Below are positions 21,014 through 30,923 of a stretch of DNA of 64,000 bases, in pieces. The translations under genes and the position numbers were made by a program. Position 1 is the stretch's first letter. Each line of letters begins with the position of its first letter. The notes beneath the pieces were generated by a model, which saw only the letters and a list, made by a program, of their open reading frames with translations, ran no database searches and was not told where the DNA came from. Origin of the DNA: Oryzias latipes (Eukaryota > Chordata > Actinopteri > Beloniformes > Adrianichthyidae); NCBI RefSeq assembly GCF_002234675.1, contig NC_019876.2, positions 22,924,398 to 22,988,397 of the forward strand. The letters are read 5' to 3'.

Positions 21014-23534
21014 ACGACCGCCCCCAGGCGGTCCCGGACGACGATCAGGGTGGTCCCGAAAGAAATCGTCAATGAGGGTACGGTCCAGAATGAGGGAGCG
21101 GGAGATCCATGAGCGCTCCTCCGGACCGTAACCCTCCCAGTCCACCAGAAACTGGAAACCGCGCCCCCGGCGGCGGACGTCCAACACCTTGCTGGCGGTG
21201 TAGGCAGGAGCGCCGTCGATGACCCGGGCGGGCGGTGGGGAAGCGGACGGCGGGCACAAAGGACTCTCCTGGACAGGCTTAAGCTGCGAGACATGAAACG
21301 TGGGGTGCACCTTAAGCGCCGCCGGGAGCCGCAGCCGCACACAGGAGGGGTTTATGACCCTCTCGACGGGGTAAGGTCCAATGTAGCGTGGAGCCAGTTT
21401 ACGGGAGGTGGCCTGGAGCGGTATGTCCCGTGAAGACAGCCAAACCCTCTGTCCCGGTTGGTAGGCGGGGCTCTCCACCCTGTGGCGATTAGCGATCCTG
21501 CAGTTCCTCTCTCTAGTGCGCAGGAGAGCGGCCCTGGCCTGAGTCCATATACGCTGGGCGCGTCGCAGGTGATGCTGAACCGACGGGACCGCCAAGTCCA
21601 GCTCCTGGGAGGGGAACAAGGGTGGAGAGTATCCGAGGGACGCTTCAAACGGGGACATACCGGTAGCAGCAGACGGATGGCTGTTGTGGGCGTACTCGAT
21701 CCATGCCAGGAATGAAGACCAGTTGGAGGGGTTTTGGGCGGCCACACAACGGAGGGCGGCCTCGAGCTCCTGGTTTGCACGCTCCGCTTGCCCATTTAAC
21801 TGGGGATGATGACCGGATGTGAGGCTAACCGTGGCACCCAGAGCAGAACAGAAAGCCCGCCAGACCTGGGATATGAACTGGGGCCCGCGGTCGGAGACAA
21901 TATCACTGGGGATGCCGTGATGCCTGAATACCTCTCGAACCAAGACGTCAGCCATCTCGGTGGCCGTGGGCAGCTTGGGAAGGGGAATGAAATGGGCAGC
22001 CTTGGAAAAACGGTCGACAACTGTAAGAATGACGGTGTTATCCTGAGAGGCCGGCAACCCAGTGATGAAGTCCATGGCGAGATGGGACCAGGGCCGCTGC
22101 GGAACAGGTAAAGGATGGAGGAGACCAGCAGGCGGCGAGTTGGAAGACTTAGAGCGGGCGCAGACGTCGCAAGCCGCAACGAATTCCCTCACGTCCCGAG
22201 CCATGGAAGGCCAGAAAAATCTACGTTGCACGAGCCTCAGGGTTCTATGAATGCCGCCATGGCAAGCAATACGCGACGTGTGCCCCCAAACCAGGACATC
22301 CGAGCGGAGGGAGGAGGGGACGTAAAGAGTTCCAGGGGGGGCCGGAGGATGGTCAGGTTCCTCTCCCTGAGCTTGGATGACCCTGCTCTCAATGTCCCAT
22401 GTCAAATTACCCACAATACATGTGGGGGGAATAATGGGAGAGCTGTCCTGGTCATCCCCTGAACAAAATAAACGTGAGAGGGCGTCTGGTTTAATGTTCC
22501 TGCTACCCGGCCGGTAGGTGATAGTGAAATCAAACCTGTCAAAAAAAAGGCACCAACGGGCCTGACGTGAATTAAGGCGTTTAGCTGTACGTAGGTAGGC
22601 GAGATTTTTATGATCCGTCCAAACGATGAACGGATGTTCAGCCCCCTCGAGCCAGTGACGCCATTCCTCCAGAGCGAGTTTAATGGCGAGGAGTTCGCGG
22701 TTACCGACGTCATAATTTCTCTCCGCCGTAGAAAGCTTCCTAGAGAAGAACGCACATGGTTTCAGTTTCCCCGAGCCAACCTCCCGTTGGGAAAGAATCG
22801 CTCCCACACCAGAATCGGAAGCGTCGACCTCGACAACGAACTGTCGGAGAGGATCAGGCTGTGATAGAATGGGAGCGGAAGTAAAGAGGTGCTTAAGTCT
22901 AGTGAATGCGGATTGAGCTTCGGGGGTCCAGAGAAACGGTTTAGTAACGGAGGTGAGTTGAGTCAACGGAGCGGCAATGCTGCTATAGTTCCTTATGAAG
23001 CGACGGTAGAAATTTGCGAAGCCGAGGAACCTCTGAAGTTGTTTACGGGAAGTGGGAGGTTCCCAGCTGGTGACGGCCGCGATCTTGGCCGGATCGGGGC
23101 GAATGTTACCAGAGTCAATGATGAAACCCAGAAATGAAATGGTGGGTACATGAAACTCGCACTTTTCGGCTTTAACATATAGTCGGTTCTCTAAAAGCCG
23201 TGAGAGAACCTGGCGGACATGGTGGGTGTGTTCATCCAGATCGCGTGAATAAATAAGGATGTCGTCAAGGTAAACAAAGACGAAGCGGTTCAAAAAATCA
23301 CGAAGAACATCGTTAACGAGATTCTGGAAGGTAGCAGGAGCGTTGGTGAGCCCAAAAGGCATCACCAAATACTCGAAATGACCGAGTGGGGTGTTAAAGG
23401 CGGTCTTCCACTCGTCCCCCTCCCTCATGCGAACCAAATAATAAGCGTTACGGAGGTCCAACTTGGAAAAGACTCGAGCGTCCTGAACAGAATGTAGAGC
23501 AGAGTCAATAAGCGGAAGGGAATATTTATTTTTA
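21011..23534 (-). CDS. pol: pol, main part: reverse transcriptase, RNase H, integrase, chromodomain
   Basis: Downstream of a frameshift this frame continues the polyprotein for about 840 residues. Reverse transcriptase shows [32 protein letters not shown] and catalytic [10 protein letters not shown]. RNase H starts at [16 protein letters not shown] and includes [10 protein letters not shown]. The integrase has an HHCC finger ([11 protein letters not shown]...CDVCARSK) and a D,D-35-E core: [26 protein letters not shown]. The C-terminus ends in a chromodomain ([25 protein letters not shown]), which in this lineage steers integration to chromatin marks. The stop codon lies in the polypurine tract. 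Because of the frameshift the element as read would need a partner for pol. Confidence 0.92.
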
Positions 23535-24340
23535 AACAGTAATTTGATTGAGGTCGCGGTAATCAATGCATGGGCGCAAAGTTCTGTCCTTCTTCTGGAC
23601 GAAGAAGAACCCCGCACCGACCGGAGAAGATGAGGGGCGAATATGACCAGCCGAGAGGGCTTCCTGGATATATTTTTCCATTGACAGTTTCTCAGGGCCT
23701 GATAAATTAAATAGCCTCCTCTTAGGCAGCGTAGCGCCTTTAACTAGTTCGATGGAACAGTCGTACGGCCTGTGGGGAGGAAGGGAACCAGCCCTGGTCT
23801 TACTGAAAACAGCCCCAAGATCGTGGTAGCACGGAGGAACCCTAGAAAGATCGATCTCCTCAGGATCTGGATCACAACGAGGAGAAACCGAGGGTATGGC
23901 GGAACGAAGACAATTAGCCATGCAGGTAGTGCTCCAGTTGGTAACGTGGAGATTAACCCAATCGAACTGGGGGTTGTGAGCGCGAAGCCAGGGGAACCCT
24001 AGAATGATGGGAGACTGGGGGGTCTTGGTAATGTAAAACTGAATGAGTTCGTGATGATTACCAGACGTGATGAGACGAACGGCCTTAGTACGGTGGGTTA
24101 TGTGAGTGAGGACCTGACCACCCAATCCGGCCGCCCTGACAGGGATATCCAAAGGTTCTGTGGGAATGTTAAGCTCAGAAACAAGACAGTCATCAATGAA
24201 ACTCTGCTCAGCTCCAGAGTCGATAAGGGCTCTACCTTCAAAAACACTAGAAGAAAAACTTAACTTGACAGGTAAATAAAGAAAAGGTCTCTCGGTAGAG
24301 AGAGAAGATTGACCCGCCCGTGGCCTGCCTTCTAACGGGG
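23532..24340 (-). CDS. pol: pol, N-terminal part: aspartic protease and start of reverse transcriptase
   Basis: The frame is open from the gag stop region (about 24340) through 23532. The protease carries [13 protein letters not shown] (active-site DSG) near 24220, then ITSGNHHE and ILGFPWL, the ILG motif. Reverse transcriptase begins with [36 protein letters not shown] and [12 protein letters not shown]. One extra base at about 23534-23536 then forces a stop, and homology resumes in the next frame (21011-23534). The frame lies -1 relative to gag, with a six-C run just before the gag stop, so programmed -1 frameshifting is the likely expression route. Any start codon in this part would be secondary. 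Confidence 0.88.
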
Positions 24341-25357
24341 GGTTCGGGAGTTTAAACGAAGCTTACATTGATGAACGAGGTGACCGGTCTGGCCGCAATA
24401 GAAACACGCCCCCTCATCTCTTCGTCTCTGCCGCTCCTCAGGGGTGAGCTTAGAATGTCCAATCTGCATCGGTTCCTCTGTGGAGAGTCCGACAGAATCG
24501 TGAGACATAACATGAACATAGTTAGCAGCAGGGAATGGAGGAGAAGCACTGGTAAGGAGTCTCTTGTCTTGACGGGGGCGCTCAGCATGACGTTCACGGA
24601 GACGCACGTCGGACCGCAAGGCCGCGGTGACGAGCTCTTCAAAAGAGCTAGCCTCGGGTTGCGAACATAAATGGTCTTTAATCGAGTCATTAAGGGATTG
24701 GTAGAACACCCCTTTAAGGGCTATATCCGGCCAACCCGCCTCCACAGCTAGAATCCGAAAGTCTATTAGATGGTCACTCACGGATCTGTGGCGTTGTTTG
24801 AGGGCTAGCAGTCGGCGGGTGGCCTCCTCCTCCTTGCGGGGTTGGTCGAAAACCAGCCGGAACTCGCCTAAAAAGCGTTCGAAAGGAACTTGAGAGATGG
24901 GATTAGCGGTCAGGTAAGCCTGAGCCCATTGAAGCGCTTTACCCCGGAGAGAGTTCACTATAAGGGTGATTTTGCTGTGGTCTGCATGATAGTGCCGAGG
25001 TGCCTGCTGGAAGATCAAACGACATTGCAGGAGGAATCCCCCGCAGGCTCCTACGTCACCCAGGAAAGGCTCAGGAAGGAGCCGGATGTTTTCGTGAGCT
25101 GCTTTGTCTGCAGCGGGGCCCGGGCTTCCGGTGGCGGAACCCGTGTTGCTGGCTGAGGCGTTAGTAGGTCCTCGGGAGGTTAAATCCGTCAGAGCCAGAG
25201 AAATACCGTCCAAGCGACGGAAAAGATCCTGCTGGGCGGCGGCCATCTGGTTGAGGGATTCAGCTTGCCGTCCCAGAGCGATGCCTTGGTGAGTGACGGC
25301 CAAGCGGAGTCCCTCCGGGTCAGCTAGGTCTGGGTAATGGCCAGTCCGTTCTGTCAT
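24332..25357 (-). CDS. gag: gag with a CCHC zinc knuckle
   Basis: This is a 341-residue capsid/nucleocapsid precursor. The ATG at 25357 sits inside the last bases of the 5' LTR, and the second codons cover the primer-binding site. The middle has the retrotransposon gag pattern ([37 protein letters not shown]). The C-terminal knuckle is [14 protein letters not shown] (C-X2-C-X4-H-X4-C), which binds RNA. There is no frameshift or stop before the end. The start overlapping the LTR is kept in the older copy at 30924, which supports it as the true start. Confidence 0.92.
   Translation of the reverse strand: MTERTGHYPDLADPEGLRLAVTHQGIALGRQAESLNQMAAAQQDLFRRLDGISLALTDLTSRGPTNASASNTGSATGSPGPAADKAAHENIRLLPEPFLGDVGACGGFLLQCRLIFQQAPRHYHADHSKITLIVNSLRGKALQWAQAYLTANPISQVPFERFLGEFRLVFDQPRKEEEATRRLLALKQRHRSVSDHLIDFRILAVEAGWPDIALKGVFYQSLNDSIKDHLCSQPEASSFEELVTAALRSDVRLRERHAERPRQDKRLLTSASPPFPAANYVHVMSHDSVGLSTEEPMQIGHSKLTPEERQRRRDEGACFYCGQTGHLVHQCKLRLNSRTPR
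25341..25351 (-). promoter_or_regulatory. Primer-binding site, self-priming type
   Basis: The first 11 internal bases on the minus strand are GAACGGACTGG. Ten of them are complementary to CCAGTCCGTT inside the LTR (25799-25808 and 20870-20879), at the place where the transcript is expected to start. No clear match to a tRNA 3' end was noticed. This fits the Tf1/sushi mechanism in which the RNA 5' end folds back as its own primer. Confidence 0.65.
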
Positions 25358-25927
25358 GATCGGACTACTAGGGAGACCCAGATGCTGGAACCCGGAAGAA
25401 ACTCAGGAAGGCGTTGTATTTAACAGGATGTTTTAATTATAGAAGTCAGGGGACGTCGTGGATGCAGGAAACTGCTGTGGCGAGGTGGAGCGCCGAGGAC
25501 GGCGTTCACAGTCCGTGACGTGGTGGAGCGCCGAGGGCGGCGTGACCGGCTTGAGGCGAGACGTGGACGCTGAGGACAGCGTAATCAGCTTGAGGCGAGG
25601 CGTGAACGCTGAGGACAGCGTAACCAGCTTGAGGCAAGGCGAGGACGTCGAGGATGATGTAATCAGCGTGGAGCGAGGAACCAGCGTGACCAATGGAGTG
25701 AAGACCTGAAGACGTGAGACAGACGGTAAGTACAAGCTAGGATTACTAAAGCGAGGGTAACTTAACTTGAGGCCAGGCGTGATCACCGGAGTGAGTATAA
25801 CGGACTGGCGTAGTATGCTGGGATGGATCTCCTTAAGAAGGTCTGCCAGGTGATGAGATGATGCAGGTCAGCTGGTTCCAATGAAGGAGCAGGGAGGGGA
25901 GGAGTAGCAGCCGGAGGAACCGTGACA
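25352..25927 (-). repeat. 5' LTR of the sushi-type element
   Basis: It is 576 bp, the same as 20423-20998. A TTAAGG box lies on the minus strand about 28 nt before CCAGTCCGTT, the distance expected of a TATA-like box from a transcript start. That gives U3 of about 119 bp and R+U5 of about 457 bp. Confidence 0.92.
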
Positions 25928-26328
25928 GTGTCACTTACATTAGCCTTACAAACACTTTGCCACACACACAACAATGGTATGTTCCATTTTTATGATGTCC
26001 CTTCAGACCAAATGAATGTTTGTTCTGAACTTCTCTTGAAATAAGGTCCAACATGGAATGCACATATTTTTCCATGATGTGTCTGAACTGACCAAATTGA
26101 ATGTGGGTTCATTACACATCTCATAAAAATTGTGTTTTTGGTGTTTTAACAAGTTCTTGTGGCATTTTTTTATGAAGGACATATAATAAGAAAATTTAAC
26201 TTAAAATTGCATTCCTGACCTTTTTTTCCGTTTGAATCATGGTGGATCCGGAGCAGATGTTGGAGTTGTGATGTAGTAGGTGGGCCACAAGCTCCCTGCT
26301 CCGCTCGATTTTGATTTATCCTCTAGTA

Positions 26329-28137
26329 CAGTGTTTTTCAAGCTTTTATGAGCCACAGCACATTTTAACCTTGACAAAATTCCTACGGCACACCAGCATC
26401 CAAATATTAAAAAAAAGGAGAAAATCATAGTCTGTATTGATCTACAGCCCCTACGCAATCTCTCTATCTTTTTTGTGATAATTGTGGCAGAAAAAGCTGG
26501 AAGTTGCAGCTGTTTTTTTCTAAAAGATGTAACAAAAGTTAAGTTAAAAGATTAAAAAACTCTTTGATGTGTGTTCATTGTTGTTTCAAGACGTTAAAGA
26601 GGAGAGACACGCTGTTACTTTAACCCAATGCATCATGGGAGATGTGGTGCAGGCACAGACAGACTAGCGTCTCTGAGCTTCATTGTTTTGTTCACTTGTT
26701 CAACGGTCACATACCAGATTCTGTGGAAAGCTACACCGCTAAAGACGAGCTTTAGCTGGTGTTTTTGTTAGAACTGAGAGACTTTATGAGCAGAAACAGA
26801 ACAAGGAAGTGAATACTTTAACCACTTCTGATTGGTCAGACTGATGACATGTGATTAAGCCTCCAAGAATGATTGGTGGAGACAGTTAAAGGGGCGGGAC
26901 TTTTCCGAAAACCGCTTTAGTTGCAGCTAAATCTCAGTACTGTCATTCTTATCAAAATGTCTTTAATAGAATCATATAAACACAAAGAAAAAAGTATTTT
27001 ATGATTTTTCATATTCCTAACTACTCAGTGTTTTATCAGGGCCTGTTTGGATGAACACAGAGCTGATATCCTGGGGCCAGTTGTTCAAAGGTAAGCTGAT
27101 CGGATTTTGGTGATCGGATTGGATCAAATCTTGAAAATGGGTTGTTCAAAAGGGAAAGAAGGAATCTGAAATCAGATTAGATCACAGAATCCAATCCTAG
27201 TTCTAATCTGGATCAAACCTTCAGTTTAAGTTGTTCAAAACTTGTCAGTAGGATTTGGATAACTTTGATCCAAAAAAAACTGGATTATCCTGATCCCAAC
27301 AGGGGGTAGGATTTAAAGGTGGATTCCAGGAGGGAAACGTAGAAAAACTTTAAAATTGGTCAAATAATACATTTGTTTCATTTAGTCTTTATACTTTTAT
27401 TTATATTTTGAACTTGAATTGTGTAACCGTTGTAACAGTGATGAAGTAGATACAGTAGACATAGGCTACCAGTTAAGCTATTCAGTAAAGTAAAAACAAC
27501 CAAAGCAGAACTGCAGATCCGCCTCCTAAAAGCAGAGCTTGGAAATGCTGGTCTCTCCTCCTCAGATTGAAAAACTCCCTGAACATTCTTGTTAACTATT
27601 GGACATTTAGCCATTTTATTTAAGACGTTTTCAAAATATCCACAATGTGTTTGTTAATGTATATTTGTTTTTTTATTTTTTGTGACTCAGATAAGGGGTC
27701 ATAAAAGAAATTATGAATGGAAGTGGATAATTGTTATTTTTGTGTTTTGTCTCAGAATAACAAACTCTTACAGTGACCCCATATTGGCTCTTCTACCTGT
27801 TCTTTACATAGCTGGTAGCCCGTGTTGTGATATGTTGTCCCATTTAGAGCACAGGTAATCTGGATTTGGTAATCTTGAAAACTGTGTATCTGGATCAGGG
27901 TGATCCAGTCCAATGTTGCTTTGAAAAAACGGAATAAAAGTAAGACGGATTACCTGATCCTGCACAGGAAAAAATGTGATTTCCAAACCCGGATCATTTT
28001 GATCCAGATTAAACTTTTTGAACAACTGGCCCCTGGAGATGGTAAATGTTTTTAGATCAGTTAATGAGGGCAATTTCCCACGGAACACTTGACCATCTCC
28101 CACGGCACACCAGTGGCACACTGGTTGAAAAACACTG
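26329..28137. mobile_element. hAT element related to 16540-17417, carrying a nested insertion
   Basis: The ends CAGTGTTTTTCAAGC and GGTTGAAAAACACTG and the internal text (ACGGCACACCAGCATCCAAA, GATTGGTCAGACTGATGAC) match the hAT at 16540. The flanks CTCTAGTA and GTCTAGAG agree only in part, so the 8-bp duplication is degraded. The empty site appears near 48826 and 54122 as CCTCTNGTAGAGG. No transposase is present. Confidence 0.8.
27074..28032. mobile_element. Harbinger-like non-autonomous element nested in the hAT
   Basis: The termini GGGCCAGTTGTTCAAAG and TTTTTGAACAACTGGCCC are inverted repeats. The 3-bp sequence CTG flanks both ends (27071-27073, 28033-28035), and the empty site is TTTCCTGGAGATGG in the hAT copy at 17305. 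A 3-bp duplication suits PIF/Harbinger, though CTG is not the usual TWA. The interior has repeated GGATCA/TGATCC words and no convincing frame. Confidence 0.75.
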
Positions 28138-28459
28138 GTCTAGAGGACTGGATCAGGGTTGTCCAAATCCAGGCCTCGAGGGCTGGCATCTATCATCTGA
28201 TTTAAAACTATACAGGTATAAATGTTTGTGTGTAATGTTTTTTCCACACGGAATTTGCATTTCTGTAAATAAACAGGGTTTCCTTTACACCTTTGAAAAG
28301 CATCTGTGTCATGGAGGTAACAACTGATCCATTAGATGATGCTGCTGGTATCAGTTACTTCAAGTAAATGCTTCAAAATAAAATGCCCTAAGTCATGTCT
28401 CCTTTTTTAAAGGTAAACAGTACATTGTTTTCTATTGTATATGGAAAATATATATTTTA

Positions 28460-28666
28460 ACCCTTGTGCTATCTTAGATGACCCCACCCTCGCATTGACG
28501 TGTTCTCCCTACCATGACAAAGGTGGATAAAGGTGGAAAGATTTCATATTATCCATGGACACCAGTGAAGATCCAAAATCATTGAAGAAAAAAGGTCCAG
28601 AGCACTGTCTAGTGGGTCTAGATGACCCAACTCCCAATGTTAAAGTGCCTACGATAGCACAAGGGA
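28460..28666 (-). mobile_element. MITE copy 3, inverted
   Basis: It has full-length ends ACCCTTGTGCTATC and GATAGCACAAGGGA flanked by TA. The interior is the reverse complement of the copy at 3551-3759. The matching site near 54530 in block B lacks it. Confidence 0.8.
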
Positions 28667-30159
28667 TACCCATAGTTTTAGATGCTTAGTGGAGGAATAA
28701 ATCAAATCAGAGAATGTGAGTCATCCAGATGTCTTTAAAATCAGCAATAAAGCCATCAGGCTCAGAATCCTTAAATGTTATCCGTAAGCCTCTTGTAGTT
28801 CAGATGCAGAGACCAGTGAGTCTGAGTTTGAAACTCCGCCCTTATTTAATCTGTGTAGATTTTAAATATTGACATATAAATTAATGCTCTGCTCTGGCGG
28901 ATTATTCTTTAATCAGTTCTTTAAATGTCTAATTTATTTTATCTTGATCATGTCTGGCACACTGAAAAAAAGGAGACAACCGTCTCTTGGATTAATCTAA
29001 GCATATCTGGTGCATTTAAAACAATTTCTACATGTTTTCGAGTGAAATGTGACTGTATAATGTATAATCTACATGAAATGAAGAGATTACACATGGATTT
29101 GTTCACATCACTTTGGAATGAAGCAACTCGGTTATGTTGCAATACTAATTATCGGGATACCGCACGGGATTTCATCTCGCGCGCTAAGGATTGTTGGAAA
29201 AAGAAGGCAACCATCTCAGTCAAATCCGATGCCTCGTGGTACGATACGTCACACCGCAACTTTCCCGGTAAGTCTTGAATTTCTAAATGAATTGTGACAA
29301 AATCTGAGTCAAATGTAGCTTAATGTCTCAGGAGTGACTACATAACGTTAACGTTGAAATAAGATGACGTTATCACTCTGTTTTATTTGAATTTGTCTTT
29401 TGAGCTGGAGCGGACTTAAGAATCTTTCACCTGGATTTTCAGGAAGCTTGAAAATGTGATGAGCAGCATCTACAGCTGAACTTGTGAACAATTTGTGGAT
29501 TTATAAAGAAAAGCCTTGTGTAAACTGTTTGTAGAGCTTAACATAAAAAAAATAATAATAAAATCAGCCCCTCTGCAGTGTGACACCGAACAGTAGAATG
29601 GTTGAGGGCTGAGCCTCTGGGCCAGACTTCCACATTAATGTACATATGCTCTTTGCTTTAGATGGAAATCTGATGGAAAATTTTACGTTGGGTCAAACAA
29701 CAACTGTTTTCGTTTGTCAAGCTGCATTAGGAAGCATTCAGAAACAAAGGTCTCTGTGTTAGAATTTATGTACATTCTCATATGCAAATTTGATCTACAT
29801 CAGGGTCATTTTTCCTTGAATGGTCTGCGTCCTTTGACAAGTCGGAAAGAAACCAAAGGTCACAAACTACTTTGTAACTGTCAAACCTGTTAGACCAGAC
29901 TTTCTAGATCCACTCCAATACAAATTGTATTTTTGGTGTTTTTAGTTTGTTTTCAAGGCATTTTTCTCGTGATGGAAGACATATATCAAATTTTAGATGA
30001 GTATTTCTTTATTCAAAATCGATGTGAATCAGGAATAAACAAAAAAAAACACCACTGAAAAAAGTGTGAAGCTGTGACACAGAACCTGCAACGGTAAGCC
30101 ACAAGCTCCTTGCTCCTTTCTCCTCTCCATTCTGATGTATCCACTTGCAGACAAATGGA
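28667..30159. other. Duplicated stretch with one private insertion, no supported gene
   Basis: It matches about 54540-55460 in block B. A segment at about 28959-29417 is absent there (block B reads CTGGCATGACCTAAGAATC across the junction). Across that insertion a frame of 117 codons (28925-29278) is open and ends near CCCGGTAAGT, a donor-like site. I recognise no domain. A smaller private insertion of about 105 bp lies at 29520-29625. Confidence 0.45.
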
Positions 30160-30923
30160 TCTAAGAACCGTAAATTCTGGATTGTAAACTGCTACTTTTG
30201 TCACACGCTTTCAGCCCTGCGGTTTATTCAATGATGCAGCTAATCTATGCATTTTTTTTCCTTTTTTTAATGCATTTTTTCCAACGACCACTAAGGGCGC
30301 TCGAGCAGAAAGGGTGTGAGTGAGACAGGGAGGATATGGTATATGTGTCGAAGAAGACGCAAGTTTAATGTAAATTCCCGCTTTGTGAAAGAATGGCACC
30401 AACAGACCCTCATCATGTAAAATGCAAGAAGAAATGCATTTGTCGCAGCTTTCAAGTGATTTATATTTTATATGTTGACAACTAATGTTCAGATTTATTT
30501 TTAGAGATTTCTTATAATAAAATTTTGAAGCTACTTGTGTATTTCTTTCTTTAACACGCTTTGCTTCATCATCTGGACAATAATGAGCGGTAGGAGTTGC
30601 ACATTGACGCTTTGATTATTTTATCATGACGATCACCATGTGATCCTACAGTGCTGGCTCCGCACTTGAACTTGTAGTCATGACAACACGCAGCACCACA
30701 TAAAAAATTGTCCGATTTTTGTGAAAAAGTGATCTAAACTGAACAAAAAACAAGAACAAAGTGCTAAAACTGATTAAAAAAAATATTTTTTTGTAAGTGA
30801 CCATGGTATGAGCGGGTTAATGGCCTTCAAAGTGTGGGTGTTACGGTGCCTCTGTCAGCTCCCCCCTCCCCCCCCTGAGTACTTCTGGGTTTCAGCATCT
30901 GGGTCTGCCACGTATTTGACGTC

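Larger units (their letters stand above)
20423..25927 (-). mobile_element. Young sushi-type (chromovirus) Ty3/Gypsy LTR retrotransposon
   Basis: The element has two LTRs of exactly 576 bp, TGTCA...TGACA ends and a 5-bp duplication, GTGTC, at 20418-20422 and 25928-25932. The empty site survives near 53716 (GCGTGTCACTTAC). It reads on the minus strand: gag, protease, reverse transcriptase, RNase H, integrase, chromodomain. It lacks an envelope frame. Equal LTR lengths, no difference in the stretches I compared, and nearly intact frames indicate very recent insertion. One single-base frameshift in pol near 23535 is the only obvious lesion; a sequencing error there is also possible. Confidence 0.95.

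Noticed and set aside
21352..22179. Additional minus-strand frames (147 and 127 codons) inside pol
   Set aside because: They overlap the integrase region in another frame and are low-complexity Pro/Arg/Ser shadows.
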